From Amycolatopsis nivea (GTDB lineage Bacteria > Actinomycetota > Actinomycetes > Mycobacteriales > Pseudonocardiaceae), in assembly GCF_004522235.1 (NCBI RefSeq), contig NZ_SDLT01000046.1:1-45999 (forward strand): 45,999 nucleotides of DNA, read 5' to 3'. Below the pieces are notes generated by a model. That model made no database searches. It was not told the DNA's origin and saw nothing but the letters and a program-made list of their open reading frames with translations. Of this stretch, positions 25,412 through 33,876 are shown piece by piece. How positions within the stretch are numbered: position 1 is the first letter of the stretch; each line of letters opens with the position of its first letter. The position numbers and the translations under genes were made by a program.

Positions 25412-26014
25412 TTACGCGGTCCGCGGAACAGCGAGCACTTTGCTTCCCGCGGGCACGTCGGAGACCACGAGCGCGGTCGCGCCCACGAACGAATCGTCTC
25501 CGACCTCGACCGGGCCGAGCACCGTGGCACCGGCCCCGAAGGTGACCCGGTCGCCGACCGCCGGATGCCGTCGTTCGCCCGCGTCCCTTCTGTTGTCGCG
25601 CCACCAGCCGACCGCGCCGAGTGTCACGTGCTGGTACAGCGTCACGTCTTGGCCGACTACCGCGGTCTCCCCGATGATCACCCCGGTGCCGTGGTCGATG
25701 AACAACCGGCGGCCGATCACCGCGCCGGGATGGATCTCGACGCCGGTGAGCACCCGCGCGAGATTGGTCAGCAGCCGTGCGGCGATCCGGTGCCCGCGCC
25801 GGTAAAGCGCGTGCGCGACGCGATGGATCCAGACCGCGGGCAGCGTGGAATGGGCCAGCGCCTCGGCGAGAGTGTCGATCGACGGATCCCGTTCGACGAT
25901 CGTGCGGAGGTCTTCGCGCATCCGTGCGAATGCCCCGAGGCGACCGGAATCCGCGGTGGCGCCGGACTCGGCACGACGCGGCGGCGCCGGGCGGACGGAC
26001 CGGACAGTGACCAT
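25412..26014 (-). CDS. Serine O-acetyltransferase (CysE-like), cluster copy
   Basis: This 200-residue hexapeptide-repeat acyltransferase makes O-acetylserine from serine and acetyl-CoA. The left-handed beta-helix core is clear: VEIHPGAVIGRRLFIDHGTGVIIGETAVVGQDVTLYQHVTLG, with the Asp-His and HVTLG residues of the active site, then a loop WWRDNRRDAGERRHPAVGD. It ends VPRTA, without the C-terminal isoleucine that docks into cysteine synthase in enterobacteria, and it is shorter than E. coli CysE. It is the last gene of the operon, 3 bp after the cysteine-synthase-like pseudoenzyme gene. A duplicated serine-branch enzyme inside a biosynthetic operon implies O-acetylserine is a precursor. Confidence 0.9.
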   Translation of the reverse strand: MVTVRSVRPAPPRRAESGATADSGRLGAFARMREDLRTIVERDPSIDTLAEALAHSTLPAVWIHRVAHALYRRGHRIAARLLTNLARVLTGVEIHPGAVIGRRLFIDHGTGVIIGETAVVGQDVTLYQHVTLGAVGWWRDNRRDAGERRHPAVGDRVTFGAGATVLGPVEVGDDSFVGATALVVSDVPAGSKVLAVPRTA

Positions 26015-26017
26015 CGT

Positions 26018-27040
26018 TCAGCCCTTCCCTTTCGTCTTTTCCCAGATGTCGACTACTGCGGTGACCTCGTGCGGGCCGTCCGGAAAAATCGTGACGACGA
26101 CGTCCTCCGGCGGCAGCTTCGCGGCGACCGCGCGGGCGACGAGCCAGTTCGCCGCCGAGGCCGGGCCGATCTCGCGATTCGTCGCGGCACGGAATTCCCG
26201 GACCCCGGCGCGGGCCTCGCCCGCACTCACGCTTTCCGTTGCCAGGTCCGGCAATTCGCCCTCCACGAGCGGCTGCCGGTAGCCGTGGCCGAGCCCGGCC
26301 CATCCCGGCAGCCCGGACCTCGGCGCGGCCGCCGACCCGTACGGCAGCTCCGCGGCGGTCACCCCGGTGACGACCGGGTCCGCACCCGCCGCGCGCAACG
26401 CCCTGGTCACCCCGGCGAGGCAGCCGCCGGAGCCGGTACCGCACACCCACGCGGCCGGGATGAGACCGTCGAGCTGGCCGATGATCTCGCGTCCGGTCAC
26501 GAATTCGTGCATCGCCACGCACACCGGATCACGATGCGCGTCCAGGAGAATCCACTCCGGTTCGGCTTCCGCGATCTCCCCGGCCAGCGCGATGGCGGCG
26601 AGCGGCCCGCCTTCCGGATCGGCCCGCTCGACCCGCAGGCCCGCCCCGTCCGGACCGAGCGACACTTCCTCCGCGAGCACCAGCCGCAGTGGCACGCCGA
26701 TCAGCGAGCACAGGTGGCTCAGCGCACGGGCCAGCTCCGGCCCGGCCGCGGCGACGAATCGCGGTTCGCCGGGGGAAGCGCCGATCGCCTGGCAGACCAG
26801 TGCGTAAGCCACCCGGTCCGCGTCGGATCCGGTCGGGTTCTCGTACTCGTGTTTGGCCAGCACCCGAGCCCCGCCCGCCGGTCCGGGCGCCTCGGCGAGC
26901 CGGGTCAGGCCGAGCCCGGCCCGGAAGGCGCGCAGCCGGGGAAACCGGGAAAGCGGGACGCTCTCCCGGAACAGCGAACCGTGCGGCTCGGACAGTGCGG
27001 TCCAGTTCGGGAACCGTCGCGTGGACACCACGCTCTTCAC
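26018..27040 (-). CDS. Cysteine-synthase-fold protein lacking the PLP lysine (probable pseudoenzyme)
   Basis: This 340-residue protein is a paralogue of the 20252-21274 protein. Where the paralogue reads GSVKDR, this one reads GSDADR (A74): the lysine codon is replaced by GCG. The substrate loop G-S-G-G-N has become A-A-G-P-E at 98-102. The glycine loop that holds PLP phosphate is kept (GTGSGG, 201-206), as is overall length. It therefore cannot form the internal aldimine, yet the frame is intact and free of stops. The GTG at 27040 overlaps the PKS stop as GTGA, and cysE follows after 3 bp. A scaffold for, or regulator of, the adjacent CysE is possible by analogy with the cysteine synthase complex; function is unknown. 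Confidence 0.88.
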   Translation of the reverse strand: MKSVVSTRRFPNWTALSEPHGSLFRESVPLSRFPRLRAFRAGLGLTRLAEAPGPAGGARVLAKHEYENPTGSDADRVAYALVCQAIGASPGEPRFVAAAGPELARALSHLCSLIGVPLRLVLAEEVSLGPDGAGLRVERADPEGGPLAAIALAGEIAEAEPEWILLDAHRDPVCVAMHEFVTGREIIGQLDGLIPAAWVCGTGSGGCLAGVTRALRAAGADPVVTGVTAAELPYGSAAAPRSGLPGWAGLGHGYRQPLVEGELPDLATESVSAGEARAGVREFRAATNREIGPASAANWLVARAVAAKLPPEDVVVTIFPDGPHEVTAVVDIWEKTKGKG

Positions 27041-29946
27041 TCCTTCGGTTCAGCGGGCACGGTCTTTTCCAGCGCCTCGGCGAACGCGGCCGGGGTAGGC
27101 CGCCCCAGCACGTCCGGCAGCGAGACCTCGCGGCCCAGCGCGGCGGCGAGACCGGCGCTCAGCTTCGCGGCGAGCAGCGAATGGCCGCCCAGTTCGAAGA
27201 AATCGTCGTGCACGCCGATCGGCCGGTACTGCAGGACGTCCTCCCACACCGCGACGATCCGGCGGAGCAGTTCGGTGTCCGGCGCGGCGAAACTCCGGCT
27301 CAACTCGGCCGGCCGGGAAACGGCTTCGTCCGCCGGGACCGCGGCGGGTTCCGGAGCGCCCGGCTGCCGTCCGATCCAGTAGCGCTGCCGGGCGAACGCG
27401 TACCCGGGCAACGAGACTGTCTGCCCGGCTCCGTCGTGCACTGCTTCCAGATCGACCGGGCAACCCCGCTGCCAGAGCGCGCCCATCGCGCCCAGCAGCA
27501 CCTCCAGTTCGGGCCGGTTTTCGTTCGGGCGCGGCATAGTGCGCGCCACCGCGACCCGATCGCCGAGCGTCGCCCGGGCGAGCGTGCCGAGCGTGGCGCC
27601 GGGGCCGACTTCCAGCACCAGTCCGCCGCCCGCGCCGGCCAGCGCGGCGGCGAAGCGAACCGGTTTCCTCGCATGCGCCGCCCAATACCCGGGATCGACA
27701 GCCTGCTCGTCGGTGAGCAACTCTCCGGTCACCGCGGAGAACACCGGCACCTCGGGCTTGCTGAGCCGCGCGGTGCCGAGGAAATCGGCCAGCCGCGGCA
27801 CGACCCCGTCCATCATCGCCGAGTGGAAGGCGTGCGAGGTATGCAGCGGCTTGTGCGGAATCCCTTGCCCGGCAAGCACGTCAGCGCATTTCGCGATCGC
27901 CTCCGCGGGCCCGCTCAGCACGCACAGCTCCGGTGCGTTGACCGCGGCGACCGTGACCTCACCGGACAGCAGCCCGGCGATGCGCTCCTCAGCCGCGGAA
28001 ACGGCGAGCATCGCTCCCGGCGGCTGCTCCGCCATCAGCCGCCCCCGCTCCGCGACGAACCGCGCCGCGTCCGGCAGCGACAGCACTCCGGCCAAGCAGG
28101 CGGCCACCAGTTCGCCGAGGCTGTGGCCGACCATGGCGTCGGCGCGGCAATCCCAGCGGAGCAGTTGGCGAGCGAGCGCGTAGGAGGTCACGAACAACGC
28201 CGGTTGCGCGAGTTCGGTCGCCCGCAGCCGAGCGGGATCGGTGTCCGGCGAGAACATCAGCTCCCGCAGATCGACGCCGAGGCGCGGCGTCAGCTCCCGG
28301 ACGCATTCGTCGACGGCTTCGGCGAAGCCGGGCAGTTCCCGGTAGAACTCCGCGCCCATCCCGGGGTACTGCGTGCCCTGCCCCGGAAACATCCACACCA
28401 CCCTGAGCTTGTTCGCCGGAGCCGCGGACGCTGAAGGCGCGAACTCGGCGGACGACTCGGACACCACCACCGCGCGCCGGTACCGCCAGGTTTCCCGGCC
28501 GCGCCGCAACGTCGCGGCGGCATCCGCGATGGCAGGCGCGTCCGGCCCCCGAAGCACCGCGGCCAGCTCGCCGGCCATCGTTTCCAGCGCTTCCTTCGTT
28601 TTCGCCGACAGCACCAGCACTTGCGGACGGCGCGCCGGCGACGTCCGCTCCGGCCGGGCCGCTTCTTCGAGCAGGACGTGGGCATTGGTCCCGCCGATGC
28701 CGAACGCGCTGACCCCGATCCGCCTCGGCAGCCCGCCGGTCTCCCATTCCCCGGCCTCGGTCCGCACCACGAACGGCGTGCTCGCGAAGTCGATCGCCGG
28801 ATTCGGCTCGGCGAAATGCGCCGTCGGGGCCAGCACCCCGTGCCGCAGCTGGAGAATCGCCTTGATCAGCCCGGCGATCCCGGCCGCGGACTCCAGGTGC
28901 CCGACGTTGCCCTTCACCGAGCCGACCGTGCAGAACCCGGTGCGCGAGGCGCCGAACGCCCGGCTCAGCGCGGTGATTTCGATCGGGTCGCCGATCGGGG
29001 TCGCGGTGCCGTGCGCCTCGACGGCGGTGATCGTCTCCGGGTCGAAGTCCGCGTCCCGCAGCGCGGCGCGCACCACTGCCTCCTGGCCGGCGGCGCTCGG
29101 CGCGGTGAAGCCGACCTTGCCCGCGCCGTCGTTGTTCACCGCCGAACCGGCGAGCACCGCGAGCACCCGGTCCCCGGCCGCGACCGCGTCGTCGAGCCGT
29201 TTGAGCACCACGACGCCGACCCCGTTGCCGAACACCGTCCCGGAGGCCGCCGCGTCGAACGGACGGCAGTGCCCGTCCCGCGAGAACACCATGCCGCGTT
29301 CCCAGCGGTAGCCGACCCGGTGCGGAACCCGCACGCACACCCCGCCGGCGAGCGCGATCTCGCACTCGCCCGCGCGCAGCGCCCGCACCGCCTCGTGCAC
29401 CGCGACGAGCGAACCGGAGCACGCGGTCTGCACGCTCACCGCCGGTCCGGTCAGGCCGAGCCGGTGCGCGACCCGGGTGGCGAGATAGTCCTTGTCGTTG
29501 TGGATCTGCAGTTCGAAGATCTCCGAGCCGAGCACCACCGGACGCCCGCCCAGCAGGTTCGACATCAGGTACGCGGGCATTCCGGCCGAAGCGAACACCC
29601 CGCCGCCGCGCGCGTCGCCCGGCCGGATCCCCGCGTCCTCCATCGCGTGCCACGCGCATTCCAGAAAGACCCGGTGCTGCGGGTCCAGCAGCGCCGCCTC
29701 GCGCGCGCCGAAGCCGAAGAAGCGGGCATCGAACAGATCGTGCTCCGGCAGGGTCGCCGCCACCGGCACGTAGTCCGGGTGCGAGATTTCCTCGGCAGGC
29801 ACGCCTTCCGCGAGCAGTTCGGCTTCGCTGAGCGCAGCGATGGATTCGACCCCGTCGCGAAGGTTGCACCAGAACGCCGCCATGTCGGGTGCGCCGGGGA
29901 ACCGGCCCGCCATGCCGACGACGGCGATCCGCCGGTCCGCACTCAC
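27037..29946 (-). CDS. Single-module type I polyketide synthase, KS-AT-ACP
   Basis: This 969-residue protein has a ketosynthase at about residues 6-430 with C176 (VQTACSGSL), H312 (AHGTATPIGD) and H350 (KGNVGHLES). The acyltransferase spans about 515-830 with S609 (GHSLGE) and a HAFH specificity motif at 705-708, which normally means malonyl-CoA. The acyl carrier domain lies at about 890-955 with S923 (LGGHSLLAAKL). There is no ketoreductase, dehydratase, loading domain or thioesterase. It should extend an acyl group delivered on another carrier by one unreduced C2 unit, giving a beta-ketoacyl-ACP. The GTG at 29946 overlaps the oxidase stop. Confidence 0.95.
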   Translation of the reverse strand: MSADRRIAVVGMAGRFPGAPDMAAFWCNLRDGVESIAALSEAELLAEGVPAEEISHPDYVPVAATLPEHDLFDARFFGFGAREAALLDPQHRVFLECAWHAMEDAGIRPGDARGGGVFASAGMPAYLMSNLLGGRPVVLGSEIFELQIHNDKDYLATRVAHRLGLTGPAVSVQTACSGSLVAVHEAVRALRAGECEIALAGGVCVRVPHRVGYRWERGMVFSRDGHCRPFDAAASGTVFGNGVGVVVLKRLDDAVAAGDRVLAVLAGSAVNNDGAGKVGFTAPSAAGQEAVVRAALRDADFDPETITAVEAHGTATPIGDPIEITALSRAFGASRTGFCTVGSVKGNVGHLESAAGIAGLIKAILQLRHGVLAPTAHFAEPNPAIDFASTPFVVRTEAGEWETGGLPRRIGVSAFGIGGTNAHVLLEEAARPERTSPARRPQVLVLSAKTKEALETMAGELAAVLRGPDAPAIADAAATLRRGRETWRYRRAVVVSESSAEFAPSASAAPANKLRVVWMFPGQGTQYPGMGAEFYRELPGFAEAVDECVRELTPRLGVDLRELMFSPDTDPARLRATELAQPALFVTSYALARQLLRWDCRADAMVGHSLGELVAACLAGVLSLPDAARFVAERGRLMAEQPPGAMLAVSAAEERIAGLLSGEVTVAAVNAPELCVLSGPAEAIAKCADVLAGQGIPHKPLHTSHAFHSAMMDGVVPRLADFLGTARLSKPEVPVFSAVTGELLTDEQAVDPGYWAAHARKPVRFAAALAGAGGGLVLEVGPGATLGTLARATLGDRVAVARTMPRPNENRPELEVLLGAMGALWQRGCPVDLEAVHDGAGQTVSLPGYAFARQRYWIGRQPGAPEPAAVPADEAVSRPAELSRSFAAPDTELLRRIVAVWEDVLQYRPIGVHDDFFELGGHSLLAAKLSAGLAAALGREVSLPDVLGRPTPAAFAEALEKTVPAEPKE

Positions 29947-31133
29947 TGGACGGCGGCCCGGAGGCCGGTCAACGCGTGCCGGGCGATGTCGTGCTCGGTT
30001 TTGCCCTGGGAAAGCAGGTCGGCGCAGATCCGGCCGAACAGCGGGACCAGCTTGAACGCCCAGCCGCCCGCGGCGACCACGACGTTCTCGCCGCCGTCGA
30101 CCAGTCCCTCGGCGGTGCCGAGGTAGAACTGCCGCCGCGGGTCCCCGGGCAGCACCGCGAGGCAGGTGCCGGTGGACACCGGTTCCGGGTCAAGCCACGG
30201 CAGGTGCGCCCGGACCCAGTCCGACACCCGTTCGACGTGCGCGGGACGCGGACGGCCGGTGGCGAGATCGGCGTCGGCCAGCGCGTCCACCTCGAAGTCC
30301 GGGCCGAGCCGGGCGAGCCCGTCGTTCGCCCACGGATTGGGCGGGAAACCGTAGAACAGGTTGGTGTCCTCGGCGGTCGGCTCCTGGAAGGCGAACCAGA
30401 ACGGCCTGCGCACGCCGTCGCCGTTGTCGCGCAAGGTCACCAGCGCCATCTCGTAGGTGTGCAGGTCCAGTTCTCCCGCGCCCCACGGCCGGATCAGCTC
30501 GTTGACGTGCGCGTTGGCCGCCAGCACCACCTTGTCCGCGCGGTAGGTCGCCCGGTCGCTGCGCACCACGACGCCGTCCGGTCCCGGTTCGACCGCGAGA
30601 ATCCGTTCCGGCGACTGCATCCGCACGCCGTTCAGGTGGCATTGCTGCACCAGCGCGGCCAGCGTGCCGCGCACGTCGATGGCTCCCCCGCTCGGCTGCA
30701 GGAAGCCCTCGAAGTGCGCGGGCAGGTTACGGAATCCGTAGCGGCGCTCGATTTCCTTGCCGGACAACCATTCGTAGGGCACGGACAGCTCGTCCATCGC
30801 AGCCGCGGTGTCGGCGATGTGGCCCTCGTTGGTGGGCACGTGGGTGTCGCCGAACCACAGGCTGCCCAGTTCGTGCACGAGAGTGCGCCCGGTGTCGGCT
30901 TCCAGTTCCTTCCACAGCGGCGCGGTCGCCAGCGTGAGCCGGAAGATGTCCGGCTGGGTGTACTGCACCCGCCAATGCCGTTCGCCGCCGCTGGATCCGC
31001 AGCTCTCGTTCAGGAAGCCGAACCGGTCGGTGACGAGCACGCGCGCGCCGCCGGCCGCGGACCGCCACGCGGCGGACAGCCCGATCGGGCCGCCGCCCGC
31101 CACGATCACGTCGAAATGCTTCTCGGCACTCAT
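29943..31133 (-). CDS. NikD-type FAD-dependent amino-acid (piperideine-2-carboxylate) oxidase
   Basis: This 396-residue flavoprotein of the monomeric sarcosine oxidase family has the dinucleotide motif VAGGGPIGLSAAW. Long blocks resemble nikkomycin NikD as I remember it: GERHWRVQYTQPDIFRLTL, ELGSLWFGDTHVPTNEGHI and GWAFKLVPLFGRICADL. NikD's Glu101, Asp276, Cys321 (covalent FAD) and Trp355 line up with E103, D279, C324 and W358. NikD oxidises piperideine-2-carboxylate to picolinate in a four-electron reaction, so picolinate or a close analogue is the expected product. The ATG at 31133 overlaps the thioesterase stop by 4 bp; the frame upstream is inside that gene. Confidence 0.88.
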   Translation of the reverse strand: MSAEKHFDVIVAGGGPIGLSAAWRSAAGGARVLVTDRFGFLNESCGSSGGERHWRVQYTQPDIFRLTLATAPLWKELEADTGRTLVHELGSLWFGDTHVPTNEGHIADTAAAMDELSVPYEWLSGKEIERRYGFRNLPAHFEGFLQPSGGAIDVRGTLAALVQQCHLNGVRMQSPERILAVEPGPDGVVVRSDRATYRADKVVLAANAHVNELIRPWGAGELDLHTYEMALVTLRDNGDGVRRPFWFAFQEPTAEDTNLFYGFPPNPWANDGLARLGPDFEVDALADADLATGRPRPAHVERVSDWVRAHLPWLDPEPVSTGTCLAVLPGDPRRQFYLGTAEGLVDGGENVVVAAGGWAFKLVPLFGRICADLLSQGKTEHDIARHALTGLRAAVQ

Positions 31134-31879
31134 GCCAGTACGTCCTCTCGTCGAAGAATCCCGGTGATCGCGGCGACCGTCTCCGCCGCCGATTCGCGCA
31201 AGTAGAAATGGCCGCCGGGAAAGACCGTCCGGTCGAAACCCGCCCGGCACCACGCGGCCCAGCCGGCGACCTCGTCCGGGCTCACCGCCGGGTCGCCAGC
31301 CCCGCAGAAAGCGCTGACCGGCACGGTGATGCCCGCGGTGCCCGGCCGGTAGGTTTCGACCGCCTCGTAGTCGGCGCGGACCAGTGCGGCCACGAACGCG
31401 CTGAGCCGCGAATCGGCCCGGATGCCGGAGGATCCGCCGGCGAGCCAGTCCACGAGGTCCAGCACCGCTTCGTCGCCGAAGTCGCGGACTCCCCGGTCGG
31501 GCAGCAGCCCGGGCGGGAACTGGCTGGACACTATCAGCCGCCGCGGCACCGGAAAACCGTTCTGCCGCAGCACATTCACCAGTTCATAGCCGACCAGCGC
31601 ACCCATGCTGTGGCCGAACACGGTGTACGGCGCGTCCAGCGCGTCGGGCAGTGCGCCGGCCACGCCTTCGGCCAGCTCCGCCAGATCGGTCAGCGCGGGC
31701 TCGCCGATCCGGTCCTCCCGGCCCGGATACTGCACGATCAGCAGTTCGACCTCCGGCGGAAGCAACTGCCGCCACGGCCGGAACGCCGACGCGCCGCCCC
31801 CGGCGTGCGGAAGGCAGAGCAATTGCTGCCGGACCGGGCTTTCCCCGGGAATCCGTTTGATCCACGCGGAACCGGTCAT
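31130..31879 (-). CDS. Type II thioesterase
   Basis: This 249-residue alpha/beta hydrolase is of the editing or releasing type found beside PKS and NRPS genes. LLCLPHAGGGASAFRPW forms the oxyanion region, GHSMGALVGYEL carries S91, and the histidine is in FPGGHFYLRE near the C-terminus. It may remove wrong acyl groups from the carrier proteins. Because the PKS has no thioesterase domain, it may also release the product. The ATG at 31879 overlaps the AMP-ligase stop, and its own stop overlaps the oxidase ATG. Confidence 0.93.
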   Translation of the reverse strand: MTGSAWIKRIPGESPVRQQLLCLPHAGGGASAFRPWRQLLPPEVELLIVQYPGREDRIGEPALTDLAELAEGVAGALPDALDAPYTVFGHSMGALVGYELVNVLRQNGFPVPRRLIVSSQFPPGLLPDRGVRDFGDEAVLDLVDWLAGGSSGIRADSRLSAFVAALVRADYEAVETYRPGTAGITVPVSAFCGAGDPAVSPDEVAGWAAWCRAGFDRTVFPGGHFYLRESAAETVAAITGILRREDVLA

Positions 31880-33522
31880 CCTCGCGTCCCGCTCAGCATC
31901 GCGGCGTCCCACGACCCGGCCGCGTCCCGGCGCAGGGCGGCTTTGTCGACTTTGCCGGTGCCGGTCAGCGGAAGCGCGTCGAGGACGACGAGGTGCTCGG
32001 GGAACTTGTACCGGGCAAGTCCTTGGCCGTCCAGGAACTTCCGGACCTCGCGCAGTCCCGGCCGCTCGGCGCCGGCGGCGGGCACCACGCACAGGCAGAC
32101 CGTTTCGCCGTGGATCTCGTGCGGCACGGCGACCCCGGCCGCTTGGGCGATCGAGGGATGCCGCAGCGCCATCGCTTCCAGTTCCTCGGCGGAGATTTTC
32201 TCGCCGCCGCGGTTGATCACGTCCCGGAGCCGCCCGAGAATCTCCAGGTTGCCGCCGGGATCGACGCGGACGAGGTCGCCGGTGCGGTAGAAGCCGTCCG
32301 GCGTGAACGCTTCGGCGGTCGCTTCGGGATTGGCGTAGTACCCGGCGACGGTGTAGGGCCCGCGGGTGAGCAGTTCCCCTTCCTCGCCGGGCTCGACGTC
32401 CGAACCGTCGGCGGCGACCACCCGGATCTCGTCCTCGGGCAGCAACGGCCTTCCCTGGGTGTCGCGGATGACGTCGTCCGGGTCGTCCAGGCGGGTGTAG
32501 CAGAGCAACCCCTCGCTCATCCCGTAGCACTGCTGAACGGTGCCGCCGAGCGTGGTGCGGAGTTCGTCGGCAGTCCCTGGCGCGAGCCGCGATCCGCCGA
32601 CCAGCAGCACGCGCAGAGACGACAGATCGCGGCTGGTCCGCTTCGCTTCGGCACTCCAGCGCAGCGCGACCGAGGGCACCAGCGTGCTGTGCGTGACCCG
32701 CTCTCGTTCGATGATTTCGAAAGCACCCGAAGGAGATTCGGGCGAACTCATGACCACGGTCGCCCCGACGGACAACGCGCCGAGAATGCCGGGGCAGTTC
32801 ATGACGAAGCCGTGTTCGGCGGGCATCACGACCAGGTTCACCGCGTCCCGGGTCATCGCGTTCACGGTGATCGCGTGCCGGATCATGCAGCCGTAGCCCT
32901 CGTGCGTCCGCGCGATCGCCTTGGGCAGGCCGGTGGTGCCGCCGGAAAGCAGGAACACCGCCGGGTCGGACGGGGCCGCCGCGGGCTTCCACGCGCTCGG
33001 CGTTTCGCCGCCGGGTTCGCACAACAGCGCGAGATCGACCTCGTCGCCGGCGGTCTCCCCGCCGCGCACGAGCAGATTTTTCAGCCCCGCATGGCGTTCT
33101 CGCAGCCGCCGGGCGACGGTCAGCGCTTCCTTGCGCCGTCCGGTCGCGTCCACCGCCAGCAGCACCGGCCCGGTCACCGCGACGACGTGGTCCAGCTCGT
33201 GTTCCCGGAAGGCAGGCAGGATCAGCACCGGCGCGGCGCCGAGTTCCAGCGCCGCCAGCACGAGCACGACGTACTCGGCGCAGTTGGTCAGCGCGACCGC
33301 GATCCGATCGCCAGGACGCACGCCCAACCCGGCGAGCCGGTCTCGCGCCACGCCCACCGCGTCGCCGAGTTCCGCGTAGCCGAGGCGGCGCGCACCGTCG
33401 ACCACAGCGCACCGGCCTGCCGCTTCGGCGAACTGCCGGCGGATCGGCGTCACCACGAGTTCGTCTTTCCACAGCCCGGATTCCCGGTACCGCCGCGCGC
33501 GTTCTCCGGTCACCCCGGTCAT
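31876..33522 (-). CDS. Stand-alone acyl/aryl-acid AMP ligase (DhbE/EntE-like)
   Basis: This 548-residue adenylating enzyme contains LLSGGTTGLPKAIARTHEGY (core A3, about 191-210), YGMSEG (A5), FYRTGD (A7), GRLRDVINRGGEKIS (A8) and PLTGTGKVDK with K524 (A10). The overall fold is that of aryl-acid ligases, but the specificity segment reads EHGFVMNCPG. Relative to DhbE, N235 (which contacts the 2-hydroxyl) is replaced by G238, and S240 by C243. 2,3-Dihydroxybenzoate is therefore unlikely; a picolinate-type acid made by the neighbouring oxidase is my proposal. The ATG at 33522 overlaps the ACP stop, so the enzyme probably loads that ACP. Confidence 0.93.
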   Translation of the reverse strand: MTGVTGERARRYRESGLWKDELVVTPIRRQFAEAAGRCAVVDGARRLGYAELGDAVGVARDRLAGLGVRPGDRIAVALTNCAEYVVLVLAALELGAAPVLILPAFREHELDHVVAVTGPVLLAVDATGRRKEALTVARRLRERHAGLKNLLVRGGETAGDEVDLALLCEPGGETPSAWKPAAAPSDPAVFLLSGGTTGLPKAIARTHEGYGCMIRHAITVNAMTRDAVNLVVMPAEHGFVMNCPGILGALSVGATVVMSSPESPSGAFEIIERERVTHSTLVPSVALRWSAEAKRTSRDLSSLRVLLVGGSRLAPGTADELRTTLGGTVQQCYGMSEGLLCYTRLDDPDDVIRDTQGRPLLPEDEIRVVAADGSDVEPGEEGELLTRGPYTVAGYYANPEATAEAFTPDGFYRTGDLVRVDPGGNLEILGRLRDVINRGGEKISAEELEAMALRHPSIAQAAGVAVPHEIHGETVCLCVVPAAGAERPGLREVRKFLDGQGLARYKFPEHLVVLDALPLTGTGKVDKAALRRDAAGSWDAAMLSGTRG

Positions 33523-33776
33523 CGGGGCACCGCCGCACCGGCCAGTTCGGCGAGCCGGCCGAGGGTGTAGTCCTCGGTGTCCCACAGGTTCACCGCGAGC
33601 CCGAACCGGGCGGTGAGCTCCAGTTGCAGGTCGGTCGTCTCGACCGAGCTGAGCGCGAGGTCCGCGCGGAGCCGGGTCGAGGAGTCCGCCTCGGCCAGGG
33701 TTTCGGCGTCGATGCCGATTTCGGTCAGCAGGTCGAAGATCTCTTCCGCGGCCGGGGCCGGGTGCGAGGATGGCAC
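33519..33776 (-). CDS. Discrete acyl/aryl carrier protein
   Basis: This 85-residue acidic helical protein has ADLALSSVETTDLQLELTARFG, which matches the helix II region of carrier proteins. S44 is the likely phosphopantetheine site (S-S-V instead of the usual D-S-L). As the first gene of the operon, coupled to the AMP ligase by a 4-bp overlap, it is the likely acceptor of the adenylated starter acid. The GTG at 33776 has GGAG a few bases upstream. A phosphopantetheinyl transferase is not in the window. Confidence 0.87.
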   Translation of the reverse strand: MPSSHPAPAAEEIFDLLTEIGIDAETLAEADSSTRLRADLALSSVETTDLQLELTARFGLAVNLWDTEDYTLGRLAELAGAAVPR

Positions 33777-33836
33777 AGCTCTCCATACCTTTCACGGTCT
33801 TGTCCCGCGTCCGGGCGCGCGGGAGTTCGGAAGCGG

Positions 33837-33858
33837 CCGTCCGGGGTTTTCCGGACGG
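33837..33858. terminator. Hairpin between the regulator gene and the ACP operon
   Basis: CCGTCCGG (33837-33844) and CCGGACGG (33851-33858) form a perfect 8-bp stem with a 6-nt loop, 18 bp after the StrR-like stop. There is no U-run on the minus strand. It could end or attenuate the upstream transcript and so separate expression of the seven-gene operon. Confidence 0.5.
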
Positions 33859-33876
33859 CGGGGCACAGCAAGGCAT

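Noticed and set aside
20252..27040. Staphyloferrin-type SbnA/SbnB route to 2,3-diaminopropionate.
   Set aside because: No SbnB-like dehydrogenase is encoded, and neither PLP protein shows the SbnA substrate-loop pattern as I recall it. O-acetylserine rather than O-phosphoserine supply is indicated by cysE.
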